A DNA stretch of 47,396 bases from NCBI GenBank assembly GCA_937922945.1, contig CAKZUP010000084.1, forward strand, positions 1-47,396, in the 5' to 3' direction. This DNA comes from an uncultured Granulosicoccaceae bacterium. Its GTDB lineage: Bacteria > Pseudomonadota > Gammaproteobacteria > Granulosicoccales > Granulosicoccaceae. Under the pieces are notes generated by a model. It did no database searches. It had not been told where the DNA came from and worked only from the letters and a program-made list of their open reading frames with translations. Shown here piece by piece: positions 8,739 to 16,654 of this stretch; the first letter of the stretch is position 1; each line of letters opens with the position of its first letter. The translations under genes were made by a program, and so were the position numbers.

Positions 8739-9536
8739 TTAGCCTAAGCCTGCAACAAGATGGCCACCATCAACCGGTATGACTGTTCCGGTCATGTAAG
8801 CACTTTTGCTTGAAGCGAGTAACAGCAGTAAGCCAGTTAACTCTTCCAGTACACCAACGCGTCTGGATGGATTGCGTTTAATAATTTTTTTACCTGCATC
8901 GCTGGTGAGAAAGCCTTCGTTTATCTCGGTATCGAAATAGCCGGGTGCGATGGCGTTAACACGAATGTTGTAACGCGCTAATTCCAGTGCCATTACTTTG
9001 GTCATTTGAACAACTGCTGCTTTGCTCACAGCGTAACTGCCCACTCCCGGCAAAACATCCAAGCCTAATATAGAAGCGATGTTGATCACCGTGCCCGCCT
9101 TTTCTGCATCGATCATTTGCCGGCAAACCGTTTGCGATACATGCCAGACGCCTGTTTGGTTAACGCCTATAACCGCATCGGTATCGTTATGATCCGCATC
9201 GAGAAAACGTGCGGCGCGTGCAATACCGGCATTGTTCACCAGAATATCAACGGCGCCTACGGTGTCGCGCATGTATTGCAGCGCCGCTTTGCTGGTGGTG
9301 CGATTGTGTACATCCATTTCCAGCACCAGTGCATCTCTGCCACCTGCTCGAATTTCCTCTGCCAACGCATTGAGTTTGTCAACGCGCCTGGCTGCTAACA
9401 CCACATTGCAACCAGCCGCCGCCAGACAACGCGCAAAATGTTCACCAATTCCAGACGACGCGCCAGTAATAAGGGCGGTTTTATAATTTAGCTGGAAGTA
9501 GTCATTAGCCAACAACGATGTAGTTTCATTTACCAT
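8739..9536 (-). CDS. Short-chain dehydrogenase/reductase (3-oxoacyl-ACP reductase-like)
   Basis: Classical SDR, 265 residues. Cofactor motif TGASSGIG (about 24-31), NNAGIA, the catalytic S in NIASILG, YAVSK as the Y-x-x-x-K pair, and the C-terminal VIPVDGGHLV strand. It probably oxidises or reduces a hydroxyacyl-CoA or related alcohol. It heads a two-gene operon with the acyl-CoA dehydrogenase. Only 32 bases separate its ATG from the divergent CoA-transferase ATG, so the two promoters must overlap each other or the coding regions. An AGGA sits before the ATG at a workable distance. Confidence 0.9.
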   Translation of the reverse strand: MVNETTSLLANDYFQLNYKTALITGASSGIGEHFARCLAAAGCNVVLAARRVDKLNALAEEIRAGGRDALVLEMDVHNRTTSKAALQYMRDTVGAVDILVNNAGIARAARFLDADHNDTDAVIGVNQTGVWHVSQTVCRQMIDAEKAGTVINIASILGLDVLPGVGSYAVSKAAVVQMTKVMALELARYNIRVNAIAPGYFDTEINEGFLTSDAGKKIIKRNPSRRVGVLEELTGLLLLLASSKSAYMTGTVIPVDGGHLVAGLG

Positions 9537-9568
9537 GGTGCCTATCCTACCAAAGCTGTGGCAGAGTT

Positions 9569-10660
9569 ATGCTCGAAGGTGTACGAATAATCGAATTGGA
9601 GGGGCTTGGTCCTGCACCGTTTGCCTCTATGCTGCTGGCCGATTTAGGCGCTGATGTTATTGTTGTTCATCGCCCGGTAGCTGCTGCAACACCCGGTATT
9701 CCCGAGCAGCCCATACTCGATAGGGGTAAGCGCTCAATTGCGTTGGATTTGAAGGATCCAAACGATCTTGATACCTTAAAAACACTGATAGGAACCGCAG
9801 ACGCCCTTATTGAAGGTTTTCGTCCCGGTGTGATGGAGCGTCTGGGCTTGGGGCCAGACGTTTGCCTTGACATAAATCCACGGTTAGTCTTTGGGCGCAT
9901 GACGGGTTGGGGGCAAGAAGGCGTTCGTAGCGCAACTGCCGGACACGACTTGAACTACGTTGGTGTATCAGGCGCTGCGTGGCATGCATCGCCCGCTGGT
10001 GTGGAGCCGTTTCCACCGCCGACATTGGTGGGTGATGTTGGTGGGGGTGCTTTATATTTGGTTATTGGTCTATTAAGTGGCATTCTAAATGCGCGGCAAA
10101 CGCAACAAGGTACGGTTGTCGATGCCGCTATAGTGGATGGTTCGGCGCACATGATGAATTTACTGATGACGCTACAACAAGGTAATGCGATGAGTAGCCA
10201 GCGCGGGCACGGTGTACTCGATGGGCCACATTTCAGTCGATGTTACAGAACCAAAGATAATCGGTATTTGAGTGTGCAATGTCTTGAGCCTCGTTTTTAT
10301 CGGGTGTTCATTGAAAAATTAAATCTAACCGACTCATCGGTGTTTACCGAACAGTTTGACCAAACATTATGGAGTGAGCAAACCGCTCAACTGCAAGCCA
10401 TATTCAGTGAAAAAACACGCGACGAATGGCAGTTGATATTCGAGGGTTCAGATGCCTGCGTTGCTCCTGTGTACAGCCCTGAAGAAGCGCTTAATGACTC
10501 GGCCATGCGAAGCCGTGGCGTTTGGTTGGAGAAAGAGGGGGTGTTACAATCGGCCGGTGCCCCGCGTTTTTCCACTGGGCTGCCTTGGATGCCAAAGCCC
10601 AGCCCGGAAAGGGATGAGCATCGGCTAGACATCATCGCCGAACTTGCTGATCTTGGGTAA
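9569..10660 (+). CDS. CaiB/BaiF-family CoA transferase / alpha-methylacyl-CoA racemase-like
   Basis: Class III CoA transferase fold: MLEGVRIIELEGLGPAPFASMLLADLGADVI at the start, RGKRSIALDLK-type segment near residue 50, and FRPGVMERLGLG near 90. VFGRMTGWGQEG and the GHDLNYVGVSGA segment match alpha-methylacyl-CoA racemases, with His and Asp at the proton-transfer positions. It would epimerise 2-methylacyl-CoA or move CoA between acids. It is divergent from the SDR/acyl-CoA dehydrogenase pair, which suggests branched-chain acyl-CoA degradation. The stop begins a degenerate 13-bp tandem repeat. Confidence 0.88.
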   Translation: MLEGVRIIELEGLGPAPFASMLLADLGADVIVVHRPVAAATPGIPEQPILDRGKRSIALDLKDPNDLDTLKTLIGTADALIEGFRPGVMERLGLGPDVCLDINPRLVFGRMTGWGQEGVRSATAGHDLNYVGVSGAAWHASPAGVEPFPPPTLVGDVGGGALYLVIGLLSGILNARQTQQGTVVDAAIVDGSAHMMNLLMTLQQGNAMSSQRGHGVLDGPHFSRCYRTKDNRYLSVQCLEPRFYRVFIEKLNLTDSSVFTEQFDQTLWSEQTAQLQAIFSEKTRDEWQLIFEGSDACVAPVYSPEEALNDSAMRSRGVWLEKEGVLQSAGAPRFSTGLPWMPKPSPERDEHRLDIIAELADLG

Positions 10661-10737
10661 AGAGATTGGATAAATAGATTGAATAAAGAGATTGATTGAA
10701 AAGGTTGATTAAAGAGATTGATTAAAGAGATCGATTG
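10658..10737 (+). repeat. Degenerate 13-15 bp tandem repeat starting at a stop codon
   Basis: Unit consensus TAAAGAGATTGAT. Copies begin at 10658 (the gene's own stop), 10671, 10684, 10710 and 10723, with one more degraded copy at 10699. Most copies begin with TAA. Confidence 0.8.
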
Positions 10738-10801
10738 ACGCTATCAATGTAAAACACACTTAAGCAATGACCATAGCCGGCTTTTAACAAAGGACGTTCA
10801 A

Positions 10802-11221
10802 ATGCACAAAAAAATGTCTGAGCAAATTGCTGAAGTAGTCGAGCACTATCCGCCGCAAGCAAAAAAAGTGTTTAAACAAGTACGCGGTTTAGTGGTGAAT
10901 GCGGCAAACGCGATATCGGGCTTGGATAACACGACAGAGACATTAAAATGGGGTGAACCAAGCTATCTTGCGGAAGGTGGTAGTACCGTGCGCATGAAGT
11001 GGACTGAGAAACACCCGGACCAATTCTCGTTGTTTTTTAATTGTAATTCCATACTGGTTGAAACGTTTCGGGAGATATATAAAGATGAGTTTACCTACGA
11101 TGGTAACAGGGCATTGTCTTTTGGCTTAAACGATCCTATTCCTGAAGAAGCGTTGGAGCATTGTCTATCCATGGCGATGCAATACCACAAACTGAAAAAA
11201 CTGCCCTTGCTGGGGAACTGA
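10802..11221 (+). CDS. DUF1801-family small cytoplasmic protein
   Basis: A 139-residue soluble protein resembling the DUF1801/YdhG-like family: an N-terminal helical part, ETLKWGEPSYL as the recognisable core (about 43-53), then a beta-rich end with FFNCNSILVETFRE and DPIPEEAL. The family's biochemical role is not established. It is followed after 7 bases by the class II aldolase gene, so they are probably cotranscribed. The ATG follows AAAGGACG at a normal distance. Confidence 0.75.
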   Translation: MHKKMSEQIAEVVEHYPPQAKKVFKQVRGLVVNAANAISGLDNTTETLKWGEPSYLAEGGSTVRMKWTEKHPDQFSLFFNCNSILVETFREIYKDEFTYDGNRALSFGLNDPIPEEALEHCLSMAMQYHKLKKLPLLGN

Positions 11222-11228
11222 TAGAACT

Positions 11229-11867
11229 ATGTCAAATCTGATGCCGCGCGAATCTGATCTGCGCGATTCCATATGCCGTTTTGGTGAGTCGTTATTCAAT
11301 CGCGGGTTAACCATGGGGAGTAGTGGCAATATCAGTGTGCGCCTGCCGGGCGGTGGTTGGCTGGTATCGCCCACCAATGCCTGTTTAGGCGTACTCGACC
11401 CTGACAGAATGAGTGTTCTGGACGCACAGGGAAATCATATTAGTGGTGATGCGCCTACGAAAGAAGTGCCATTGCATACGGCAATGTATGACACTGTGCC
11501 AGAATGTGGTGCCATTGTGCATCTTCATTCCACGCATTCGGTTGCTGTATCCATGTTGCCTGATACTCCAACCGAAAATGCCATACCACCGTTAACCGCC
11601 TACTATGTTATGCGTGTGGGTAAAACAGCTTTGGTTCCGTATCATCGCCCTGGTGATCCTTTGGTTGGTGATGCCATAAGAGGGTTAGCCGGTAAATACA
11701 CGTCCGTTTTGTTGGCTAATCACGGGCCAGTAATGGCTGGTAAGACCTTGGAAGCAGCAGTTTATGCGACTGAAGAACTGGAAGAAACGGCCAAGTTGCA
11801 TTTAATGACTCGTGGTTTGAATCCTCGATTGCTAACAGAAGATCAAATTGCGGAACTGAGTCGGTGA
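11229..11867 (+). CDS. Class II aldolase/adducin family, OtnC (YgbL)-like decarboxylase
   Basis: 212 residues. Metal ligands of class II aldolases are present: HLHSTH (about 98-103) supplies two histidines, LANHGP (about 159-164) the third, and TKEVPLH the catalytic glutamate. GSSGNISVRLPGGGWLVSPT, AYYVMRVG and the closing EELEETAKLHL resemble 3-oxo-tetronate 4-phosphate decarboxylase (OtnC) more closely than fuculose aldolase. OtnC normally acts with the kinase OtnK and isomerase OtnI on C4 acid sugars; neither is in the window, and the PfkB kinase at 6537 is a different family. The name is therefore a family call, not a pathway claim. Confidence 0.82.
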   Translation: MSNLMPRESDLRDSICRFGESLFNRGLTMGSSGNISVRLPGGGWLVSPTNACLGVLDPDRMSVLDAQGNHISGDAPTKEVPLHTAMYDTVPECGAIVHLHSTHSVAVSMLPDTPTENAIPPLTAYYVMRVGKTALVPYHRPGDPLVGDAIRGLAGKYTSVLLANHGPVMAGKTLEAAVYATEELEETAKLHLMTRGLNPRLLTEDQIAELSR

Positions 11868-11880
11868 GGAATTTAATGCT

Positions 11881-12249
11881 ATGTCAGAATTAAATGTTAC
11901 CGAGATAAAGGCCTTTGTCCCTTCCAAAGACTTTAAAACGTCTAAACAGTTTTATAAAGATATGGGTTTTACGATGGCCTCGGAGGGCGGTGGGGTCGCA
12001 TACTTTCATGTTGAAAAGAGTAGTTTCCTGCTTCAGGACTACTGCGCCGAGGGTTTTGCCGAAAACTTCATGATGCATTTGTTGGTTAAAGATGTTGATG
12101 CCTGGTGGGATAAGATTAATCAAGCCAATCTGGTTGAAAATTATGGCGTAAAACTTTTTCCCATGGAAGATCAACCGTGGAAAATGCGGGACTTTTGTTT
12201 AGCTGATCCATCGGGTGTTTTGTGGCGAATCGGGCAGAATACAGATTAA
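11881..12249 (+). CDS. VOC superfamily (glyoxalase/bleomycin-resistance-like) protein
   Basis: 122 residues with two beta-alpha-beta-beta-beta modules: VTEIKAFVPSKDFKTSKQFYKDMGF opens the first and MHLLVKDVDAWWDKI the second. FCLADPSGVLWRIGQ at the end carries the usual DPxGxxW/H signature. Members are metal-dependent lyases, dioxygenases or binding proteins; this one shows no further clue. It is 13 bases after the aldolase on the same strand. Confidence 0.85.
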   Translation: MSELNVTEIKAFVPSKDFKTSKQFYKDMGFTMASEGGGVAYFHVEKSSFLLQDYCAEGFAENFMMHLLVKDVDAWWDKINQANLVENYGVKLFPMEDQPWKMRDFCLADPSGVLWRIGQNTD

Positions 12250-12285
12250 GCCATTTAAGCCAACATTTAGTGCTTACTCATGTTA

Positions 12286-12298
12286 AACACAGTGTGTT
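12286..12298. promoter_or_regulatory. Short dyad upstream of the methyltransferase gene
   Basis: AACACA and TGTGTT flank a single G, ending 19 bases before the ATG at 12318. It could be a small operator; no promoter boxes are convincing. Just upstream, TTAAGCCA occurs twice (12246-12253 and 12255-12262), spanning the VOC stop. Confidence 0.25.
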
Positions 12299-12317
12299 GT
12301 GAAAAATAATTTCAGTT

Positions 12318-12920
12318 ATGATATCAGATGCGGTATTAGCTTATTACCAGAGTTCAAAGCATGCCGACATTCGCCCGGAATTTCAGAGTGCTCTCGATTT
12401 TGCACCAAGCACCGGTGTAGCAATTGATTGTGGCTGTGGCGCAGGTTCGAACATAGCTCATTTGCGATCGTGCGGATACTCGGTGCATGCGTATGATATC
12501 GATGAGCAGGCGATCTCGTTATGTGCTGAACGCTTCGCGAATGATGCCAACGTCTTTTTAAGCGTAGACAGTTTTGGCACCTTCAACTATCCAAAGTCAT
12601 CATTGGTTATTGCGGATGCAAGCTTGTTTTTTTGCCCGGCTGATGAGTTTGATGAATTCATAGAAAAACTTCAAATATCACTTGGCACTAAGGGTGTTTT
12701 TTATGGCTCGTTTGTTGGTGAAAGAGACACCATGGCAGGTTCTGAATTCAATGCACAACAATACTGGGGTGATGTGTTGGTGTTCAATAAAGACGAGGTT
12801 CGAACTGCGTTGCGGAATTTTGACATAGTTCAATTCGTAGAGCATGAGCGTGATGGCGAGACAGCAACCGGTGAGCCTCACCACTGGCATATTTTTAGCG
12901 TCGTTGCAAAGATCAAGTGA
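12318..12920 (+). CDS. Class I SAM-dependent methyltransferase (TehB/UbiG-like fold)
   Basis: 200 residues. Motif I for SAM binding is VAIDCGCGAGSN (about 33-44), with the acidic end of strand 2 at VHAYDIDEQAI. SLVIADASLFFCP corresponds to motif IV. The size and a C-terminus ending WHIFSVVAKIK resemble the small tellurite-resistance/TehB-type methyltransferases. The acceptor is unknown. It stands alone, with about 68 bases upstream and 128 downstream. Confidence 0.82.
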   Translation: MISDAVLAYYQSSKHADIRPEFQSALDFAPSTGVAIDCGCGAGSNIAHLRSCGYSVHAYDIDEQAISLCAERFANDANVFLSVDSFGTFNYPKSSLVIADASLFFCPADEFDEFIEKLQISLGTKGVFYGSFVGERDTMAGSEFNAQQYWGDVLVFNKDEVRTALRNFDIVQFVEHERDGETATGEPHHWHIFSVVAKIK

Positions 12921-13048
12921 ACAGTGGCAGTTCCAGGCTTGTATTTCTGGTGTGTAGTTACTAGCGAAACGATCGTAAGCGGTGCCCACGTTGATGTGTG
13001 CAGTTGAGAATTAGTGTTGTGTTATCTGTTTAAGGAACTGTTCAGATT

Positions 13049-13477
13049 ATGTCGATACGAAAACAAGGACAATGTGTTTGTGGCGCTGTCTCCTATACGG
13101 TTATTGCACAGCCCAAGCGAATTACCATTTGTCACTGCAAATGGTGCCAACGACGCACCGGTTCCGGCTTTGGCGTAGAGGTGGTTTTTGACAAGAGCCA
13201 TGTTCAAATCAACGATGATGCGGTTACACGCTATCGTCACATTTCAGATGAATCCGGCCGGTGGTTGGACCAGCACTTTTGCAGCCATTGCGGATCAAAT
13301 ATTGGCTTTACGCTTGAGGCAGTTCCCGGCATCCGAACGCTAGCAGCCGGAACGTTTGATGATCAGACTTGGTTAAGTTCAGATAAGGTTGAACGCAAAT
13401 ACGTGTACACAAGTTCCGCTCAGGACTGGGCAGATATACCTGATAACGTTGATCGGTATGAAAAGCATTTTCGTTAG
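13049..13477 (+). CDS. GFA/CENP-V-fold zinc protein
   Basis: 142 residues of the glutathione-dependent formaldehyde-activating enzyme (GFA) family. Zinc cysteines are visible in GQCVCGAVSY (Cys near 9 and 11), CHCKWCQRRTGS (near 30-35) and CSHCGSNIGF (near 80-83), the standard pattern. Some members bind S-hydroxymethyl adducts; many are uncharacterised, so the family name should not be read as function. An AAGGAA lies slightly far from the ATG. Confidence 0.9.
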   Translation: MSIRKQGQCVCGAVSYTVIAQPKRITICHCKWCQRRTGSGFGVEVVFDKSHVQINDDAVTRYRHISDESGRWLDQHFCSHCGSNIGFTLEAVPGIRTLAAGTFDDQTWLSSDKVERKYVYTSSAQDWADIPDNVDRYEKHFR

Positions 13478-13522
13478 GTGTGGGATGGCTTTGTTTTGAG
13501 TTTGAGTTAGAGTTTTCAGTGC

Positions 13523-14419
13523 TCAGGTTTCGCGATTGGCTTTCGCTATACGCTTGGCCGAGTCGAATGCCGCACGCTTAGCGCGTATTTCTTCATCGGT
13601 CAGTTTATCTGGATTGGCATAGTCTGATTTCCACCGAGGGTCGCCTGGCCACTGATACGGCGACTGCAAAGTGGTGCGAGCCGACGTTGCTGTTTCGAGC
13701 AAATTCAGCGCGGCGAACATTATCCCTCGTTGGCTATCTGTATTGTTGGGAATTCCGGCGGCGTTACCTAACGGGAAGTCACTGAACAGGAATCGTGGCA
13801 CGCCAACATGCTCGACAATATCTTTTGCACACCCGAGTACAACGGTTAGAATTCCTGCGTCCTCAAGTGTTCGTGCTGCTAAAGAGACGGATTGATGACA
13901 AACCGGGCAGTTAGGGACTAGCACAACCGCATCAAGCTCATCTGCTTGAACCATCTGCAGCAGTGCTGCGCAATCAACATCAAGCGTATGCGACTGAGAT
14001 CGGTTTGTGGGTAGCCCGTAGATATGTTCTGCCACACCGCCTATACGATGCTGTTGGTGTGCAACAGTTAAGGCGTCAATCGGTAAATAGCTACGCTGAT
14101 CATTGGCTGTGGTGTGGTCTCTGTCGATTGCAACGTGAGAAATGCGCAAATCGGGACTAGGATTGACTGGTAATCGATAAGCACTAAAAAATTTCGCTGC
14201 AGCGTTATATTCTGCTCCTGGACCCTGGTCTCCCTTATCAGGTTGATACGGCGCGGCAGTGCTGACTATGCCCACAGTGCACTGACTCAGTGGCTTTGAA
14301 GGAAGGGTAAACGGCACAGTTTCAAAACAGGCCCATTGGTACGGATTGCCATAACCCAACGCCTGATAGTAGCGCTCTGTGCGTTTTATGTATTCAATAG
14401 GATTGCTGTAATTGTCCAT
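13523..14419 (-). CDS. GrdB/PrdB-like reductase protein (glycine/sarcosine/betaine/D-proline reductase family), Cys form
   Basis: 298 residues with the layout of selenoprotein B components: CTVGIVSTAAPYQ (47-59), a DLRISHVAIDRDH segment, LPIDAL and a VLVPNCPVCHQS motif. The motif cysteines are C171 (TGC) and C174 (TGT); the family often has selenocysteine at the first position. PRFLFSDFPLGNAAG follows. Classic members work with GrdA/GrdC-type partners in anaerobic Stickland fermentation, but here the gene is alone among aerobic-type genes. It probably acts as a thiol-based reductase or lyase on an unknown substrate. It is divergent from the gene at 14585. Confidence 0.72.
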   Translation of the reverse strand: MDNYSNPIEYIKRTERYYQALGYGNPYQWACFETVPFTLPSKPLSQCTVGIVSTAAPYQPDKGDQGPGAEYNAAAKFFSAYRLPVNPSPDLRISHVAIDRDHTTANDQRSYLPIDALTVAHQQHRIGGVAEHIYGLPTNRSQSHTLDVDCAALLQMVQADELDAVVLVPNCPVCHQSVSLAARTLEDAGILTVVLGCAKDIVEHVGVPRFLFSDFPLGNAAGIPNNTDSQRGIMFAALNLLETATSARTTLQSPYQWPGDPRWKSDYANPDKLTDEEIRAKRAAFDSAKRIAKANRET

Positions 14420-14487
14420 CTATTTTCGCAACAATGGTAGTGAGCTCGGAACGTCTTTACCTGGCATACTAGCGCAATGTAATTATT

Positions 14488-14516
14488 TTGGCTAAAACCG
14501 AATGAAATGATATAAA
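14488..14516 (+). promoter_or_regulatory. Probable sigma70 promoter for the DUF4287-like gene
   Basis: TTGGCT at 14488-14493 and TATAAA at 14511-14516 are separated by 17 bases. Transcription would start near 14523, about 60 bases before the ATG. Confidence 0.5.
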
Positions 14517-14535
14517 AACCATCGTGAGTATGGTT
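14517..14535. promoter_or_regulatory. Inverted repeat over the predicted start site
   Basis: AACCAT (14517-14522), 7-base spacer, ATGGTT (14530-14535). It directly follows the -10 box, so a bound protein would block initiation. It may instead form a small leader hairpin. Confidence 0.35.
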
Positions 14536-14584
14536 AACACCCATTTGATGTTTTCGCACGATGTGTACGGTTGGAGTAAACACG

Positions 14585-15160
14585 ATGGCAAATAACAAAG
14601 TTGTCACTTCAAAACAGGCTAATTGGTTCGCAAAAATCAGGCAGGGTATTGAAGAGGATACTGGGAAAACCATAGAGGACTGGGTGGTGATTGCTCGTCA
14701 ATGCCCTGAAGCCTCACACAATAAACGGTTAAAGTGGTTTAAGGATCAACATGGGCTCGGTAGCAACAGAGCTTCTACCATACTGGCCGCAGCATTCGAT
14801 ACAGGTCTGGGTTGGAATAACCCTGAAGCGCTGCTAAACGAATTGTGGAAGAAACCAGAATTACGTGCAATTTACGATTGTATTGAGCTATATGCCAAGT
14901 CTTTGGGGAATGATGTCATTGTTGGCCCCAGAAAAAGTTTCGCGGGATTTTCAAGAAACTATCAATTTGCTGCCGCGAGGCCGGTTCGGCAAAAGGTTCG
15001 CTTGGGCTTGGCCGTTGACCCGGTTAAACATGACCTTGAGGCGTCCAAGTCAAGCGATAACTGGTCGGATCGCCTTACATCGGTTATCATCCTCTCAGGC
15101 CCTGTCGACCTCAACAAATCGGTTAAAAGTCTGATTAAATCAGCCTGGCTTAACAGTTAG
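14585..15160 (+). CDS. DUF4287/DUF5655-like soluble protein
   Basis: About 191 residues. The N-terminal part (QANWFAKIRQGIEEDTGKTIEDWVVIARQC) matches the DUF4287 pattern of a helix bundle with a Gly-Lys turn. The C-terminal part (LYAKSLGNDVIVGPRKSFAGFSRNYQFAAARP) resembles DUF5655. The two often occur fused and have no established function. ATG at 14585 is preferred over one at 14561 because GGAG lies at the right distance before it. It has its own promoter-like boxes. The stop begins a 15-bp tandem repeat. Confidence 0.75.
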   Translation: MANNKVVTSKQANWFAKIRQGIEEDTGKTIEDWVVIARQCPEASHNKRLKWFKDQHGLGSNRASTILAAAFDTGLGWNNPEALLNELWKKPELRAIYDCIELYAKSLGNDVIVGPRKSFAGFSRNYQFAAARPVRQKVRLGLAVDPVKHDLEASKSSDNWSDRLTSVIILSGPVDLNKSVKSLIKSAWLNS

Positions 15161-15194
15161 TAGTGAGTTGAATAGTAGTAGGGCGAAATAGTAA
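15158..15194 (+). repeat. 15-bp tandem repeat starting at a stop codon
   Basis: TAGTAGTGAGTTGAA (15158-15172) and TAGTAGTAGGGCGAA (15173-15187), then a partial copy ATAGTAA. The first TAG is the stop of the preceding gene. Confidence 0.6.
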
Positions 15195-15259
15195 TTCTTA
15201 ATGTTTGGTTTCTTTAACGTTGTGTTTTCCTGGACGTCAAGTTAGATGGAGGCAATGCC

Positions 15260-15871
15260 ATGTCAATCGAATTTTTATTAACATCTTTTGTTGTGGTGTT
15301 GCTGCCCGGTACTGGTGTTATTTATACGCTGGCCATAGGGTTGGGCCGAGGCTTCAAAGCCAGTGTGGCTGCTGCTTTGGGCTGTACGTTTGGCATTGTG
15401 CCAGCGGCGTTGGCCAGTGTTGTAGGGCTTGCTGCAGTTCTTCATACCAGTGCCGTGTTGTTTCAAGTGGTAAAAGTAATGGGCGTTTTATATCTGTTCT
15501 ACATGGCGTGGAGTATTGTTCGTGACACTGGCGCTATGTCAGTAACGGAAAAAAGCAATACGGAAGGGTATTGGCGTATAGCGATTAACGGCACCCTGCT
15601 TAACATACTCAATCCGAAGCTATCGTTGTTCTTTCTCGCTTTTCTACCGCAATTTGTGCCCGCAAGTGCAACCAATACTGCAGCATCACTGCTGATTCTG
15701 GCAGGTGTGTTTATGCTGATGACGTTTATTGTTTTCGTCATCTATGGCGCGTTCGCCGCAATTACAAGAGACTACGTTATTTCCCGTCCAACGGTTTTGC
15801 AATGGATTCGGCGTTTGTTTGCAGGAACATTTGGTGTTTTAGGTTTGCGTTTGGCTTTCTCCGAGAGGTAG
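15260..15871 (+). CDS. LysE/RhtB-family amino-acid exporter
   Basis: 203 residues with about six membrane segments. The N-terminal LLPGTGVIYTLAIGLGRGFKASVAAALGC and the NPKLSLFFLAFLPQFV segment are the two most typical landmarks of RhtB/LysE permeases. These export homoserine, threonine, lysine or other small metabolites across the inner membrane. GGAGG lies 7 bases before the ATG, a strong ribosome-binding site. It stands as a single gene. The substrate cannot be inferred. Confidence 0.9.
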   Translation: MSIEFLLTSFVVVLLPGTGVIYTLAIGLGRGFKASVAAALGCTFGIVPAALASVVGLAAVLHTSAVLFQVVKVMGVLYLFYMAWSIVRDTGAMSVTEKSNTEGYWRIAINGTLLNILNPKLSLFFLAFLPQFVPASATNTAASLLILAGVFMLMTFIVFVIYGAFAAITRDYVISRPTVLQWIRRLFAGTFGVLGLRLAFSER

Positions 15872-15992
15872 AGTCTTAATTGGCACGTAGGATTCTGTCC
15901 ACAAAAAAAATAAACCTATTTACACTCGGCCACTTGGTGGCTAATCTGACCCTTGCTCCTGAAGTCGCCTAAGATAAATTCCTGTAGCCCAC

Positions 15993-16625
15993 ATGTTAAA
16001 GAAAAAACGAAATCTAATAGAAGGGCGTCCCGCTCTTATTGTTATCGATATTCAAGCGGAAACGTTCTACGACAGAACAGATGAAGCGATTCCAACGATG
16101 CCCGACTATCCAGCGCGGATGTTAAATGCACGCGCGGTTATTGATAAGGCTCGGGAAAAAGCGATTCCGGTTATTTTTATTCAGGAAGTCCATCGACCTG
16201 ATTTAATTGATTTTGGACGTGAACTTGATGGCGATGAAGACGTTCATTGTATTGAAACGTCACCCGGAACGGCTATAGCGGTTGAAGAAATGGGTTTTCG
16301 TCCCAATGACTATCTTATTAAGAAGCGGCGTTACTCTGCTTTTTTCGGGACTGATTTTGAAATATTATTGCGCGGCTTAAAAGTAGACACTCTTATTTTA
16401 TGTGGTGGGCTAACTGATGTCTGTGTTCATTATACTTTCGTGGACGGACACCAATCTGACTATTTTTGTCGGGTTATCGATGACTGTGTTGCTGGTTCCA
16501 GTTTGGATGCGCATGAAGCCTCATTGCGTGCTATGGAGTACCTGCAAACGGGTGCACGTTGTAGTCGCGAGAATGTCCTGAGCGCAATGGAGCGATATAG
16601 ATTACCATCTGCGGCAAACGTCTAG
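15993..16625 (+). CDS. Isochorismatase-family cysteine hydrolase
   Basis: 210 residues. The catalytic triad is visible: D19 in ALIVIDIQ, K110 or K111 in YLIKKRRYSAFFGTD, and C144 in LCGGLTDVCVHYT. The aromatic SAFFGTD follows the lysine as in N-carbamoylsarcosine amidase and nicotinamidase relatives. It hydrolyses an amide, carbamoyl or vinyl ether bond, cytoplasmically. A Nudix gene follows after 29 bases. The creatinase-like gene at 19030 makes a carbamoylsarcosine link tempting but unsupported. Confidence 0.88.
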   Translation: MLKKKRNLIEGRPALIVIDIQAETFYDRTDEAIPTMPDYPARMLNARAVIDKAREKAIPVIFIQEVHRPDLIDFGRELDGDEDVHCIETSPGTAIAVEEMGFRPNDYLIKKRRYSAFFGTDFEILLRGLKVDTLILCGGLTDVCVHYTFVDGHQSDYFCRVIDDCVAGSSLDAHEASLRAMEYLQTGARCSRENVLSAMERYRLPSAANV

Positions 16626-16654
16626 TTGCGCATAAAACTGGATTTAGCTAATAC

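Noticed and set aside
13898..13909. Selenocysteine insertion in the GrdB/PrdB-like protein
   Set aside because: Both active-site codons are TGC and TGT, so ordinary cysteine is encoded and no SECIS element is needed.
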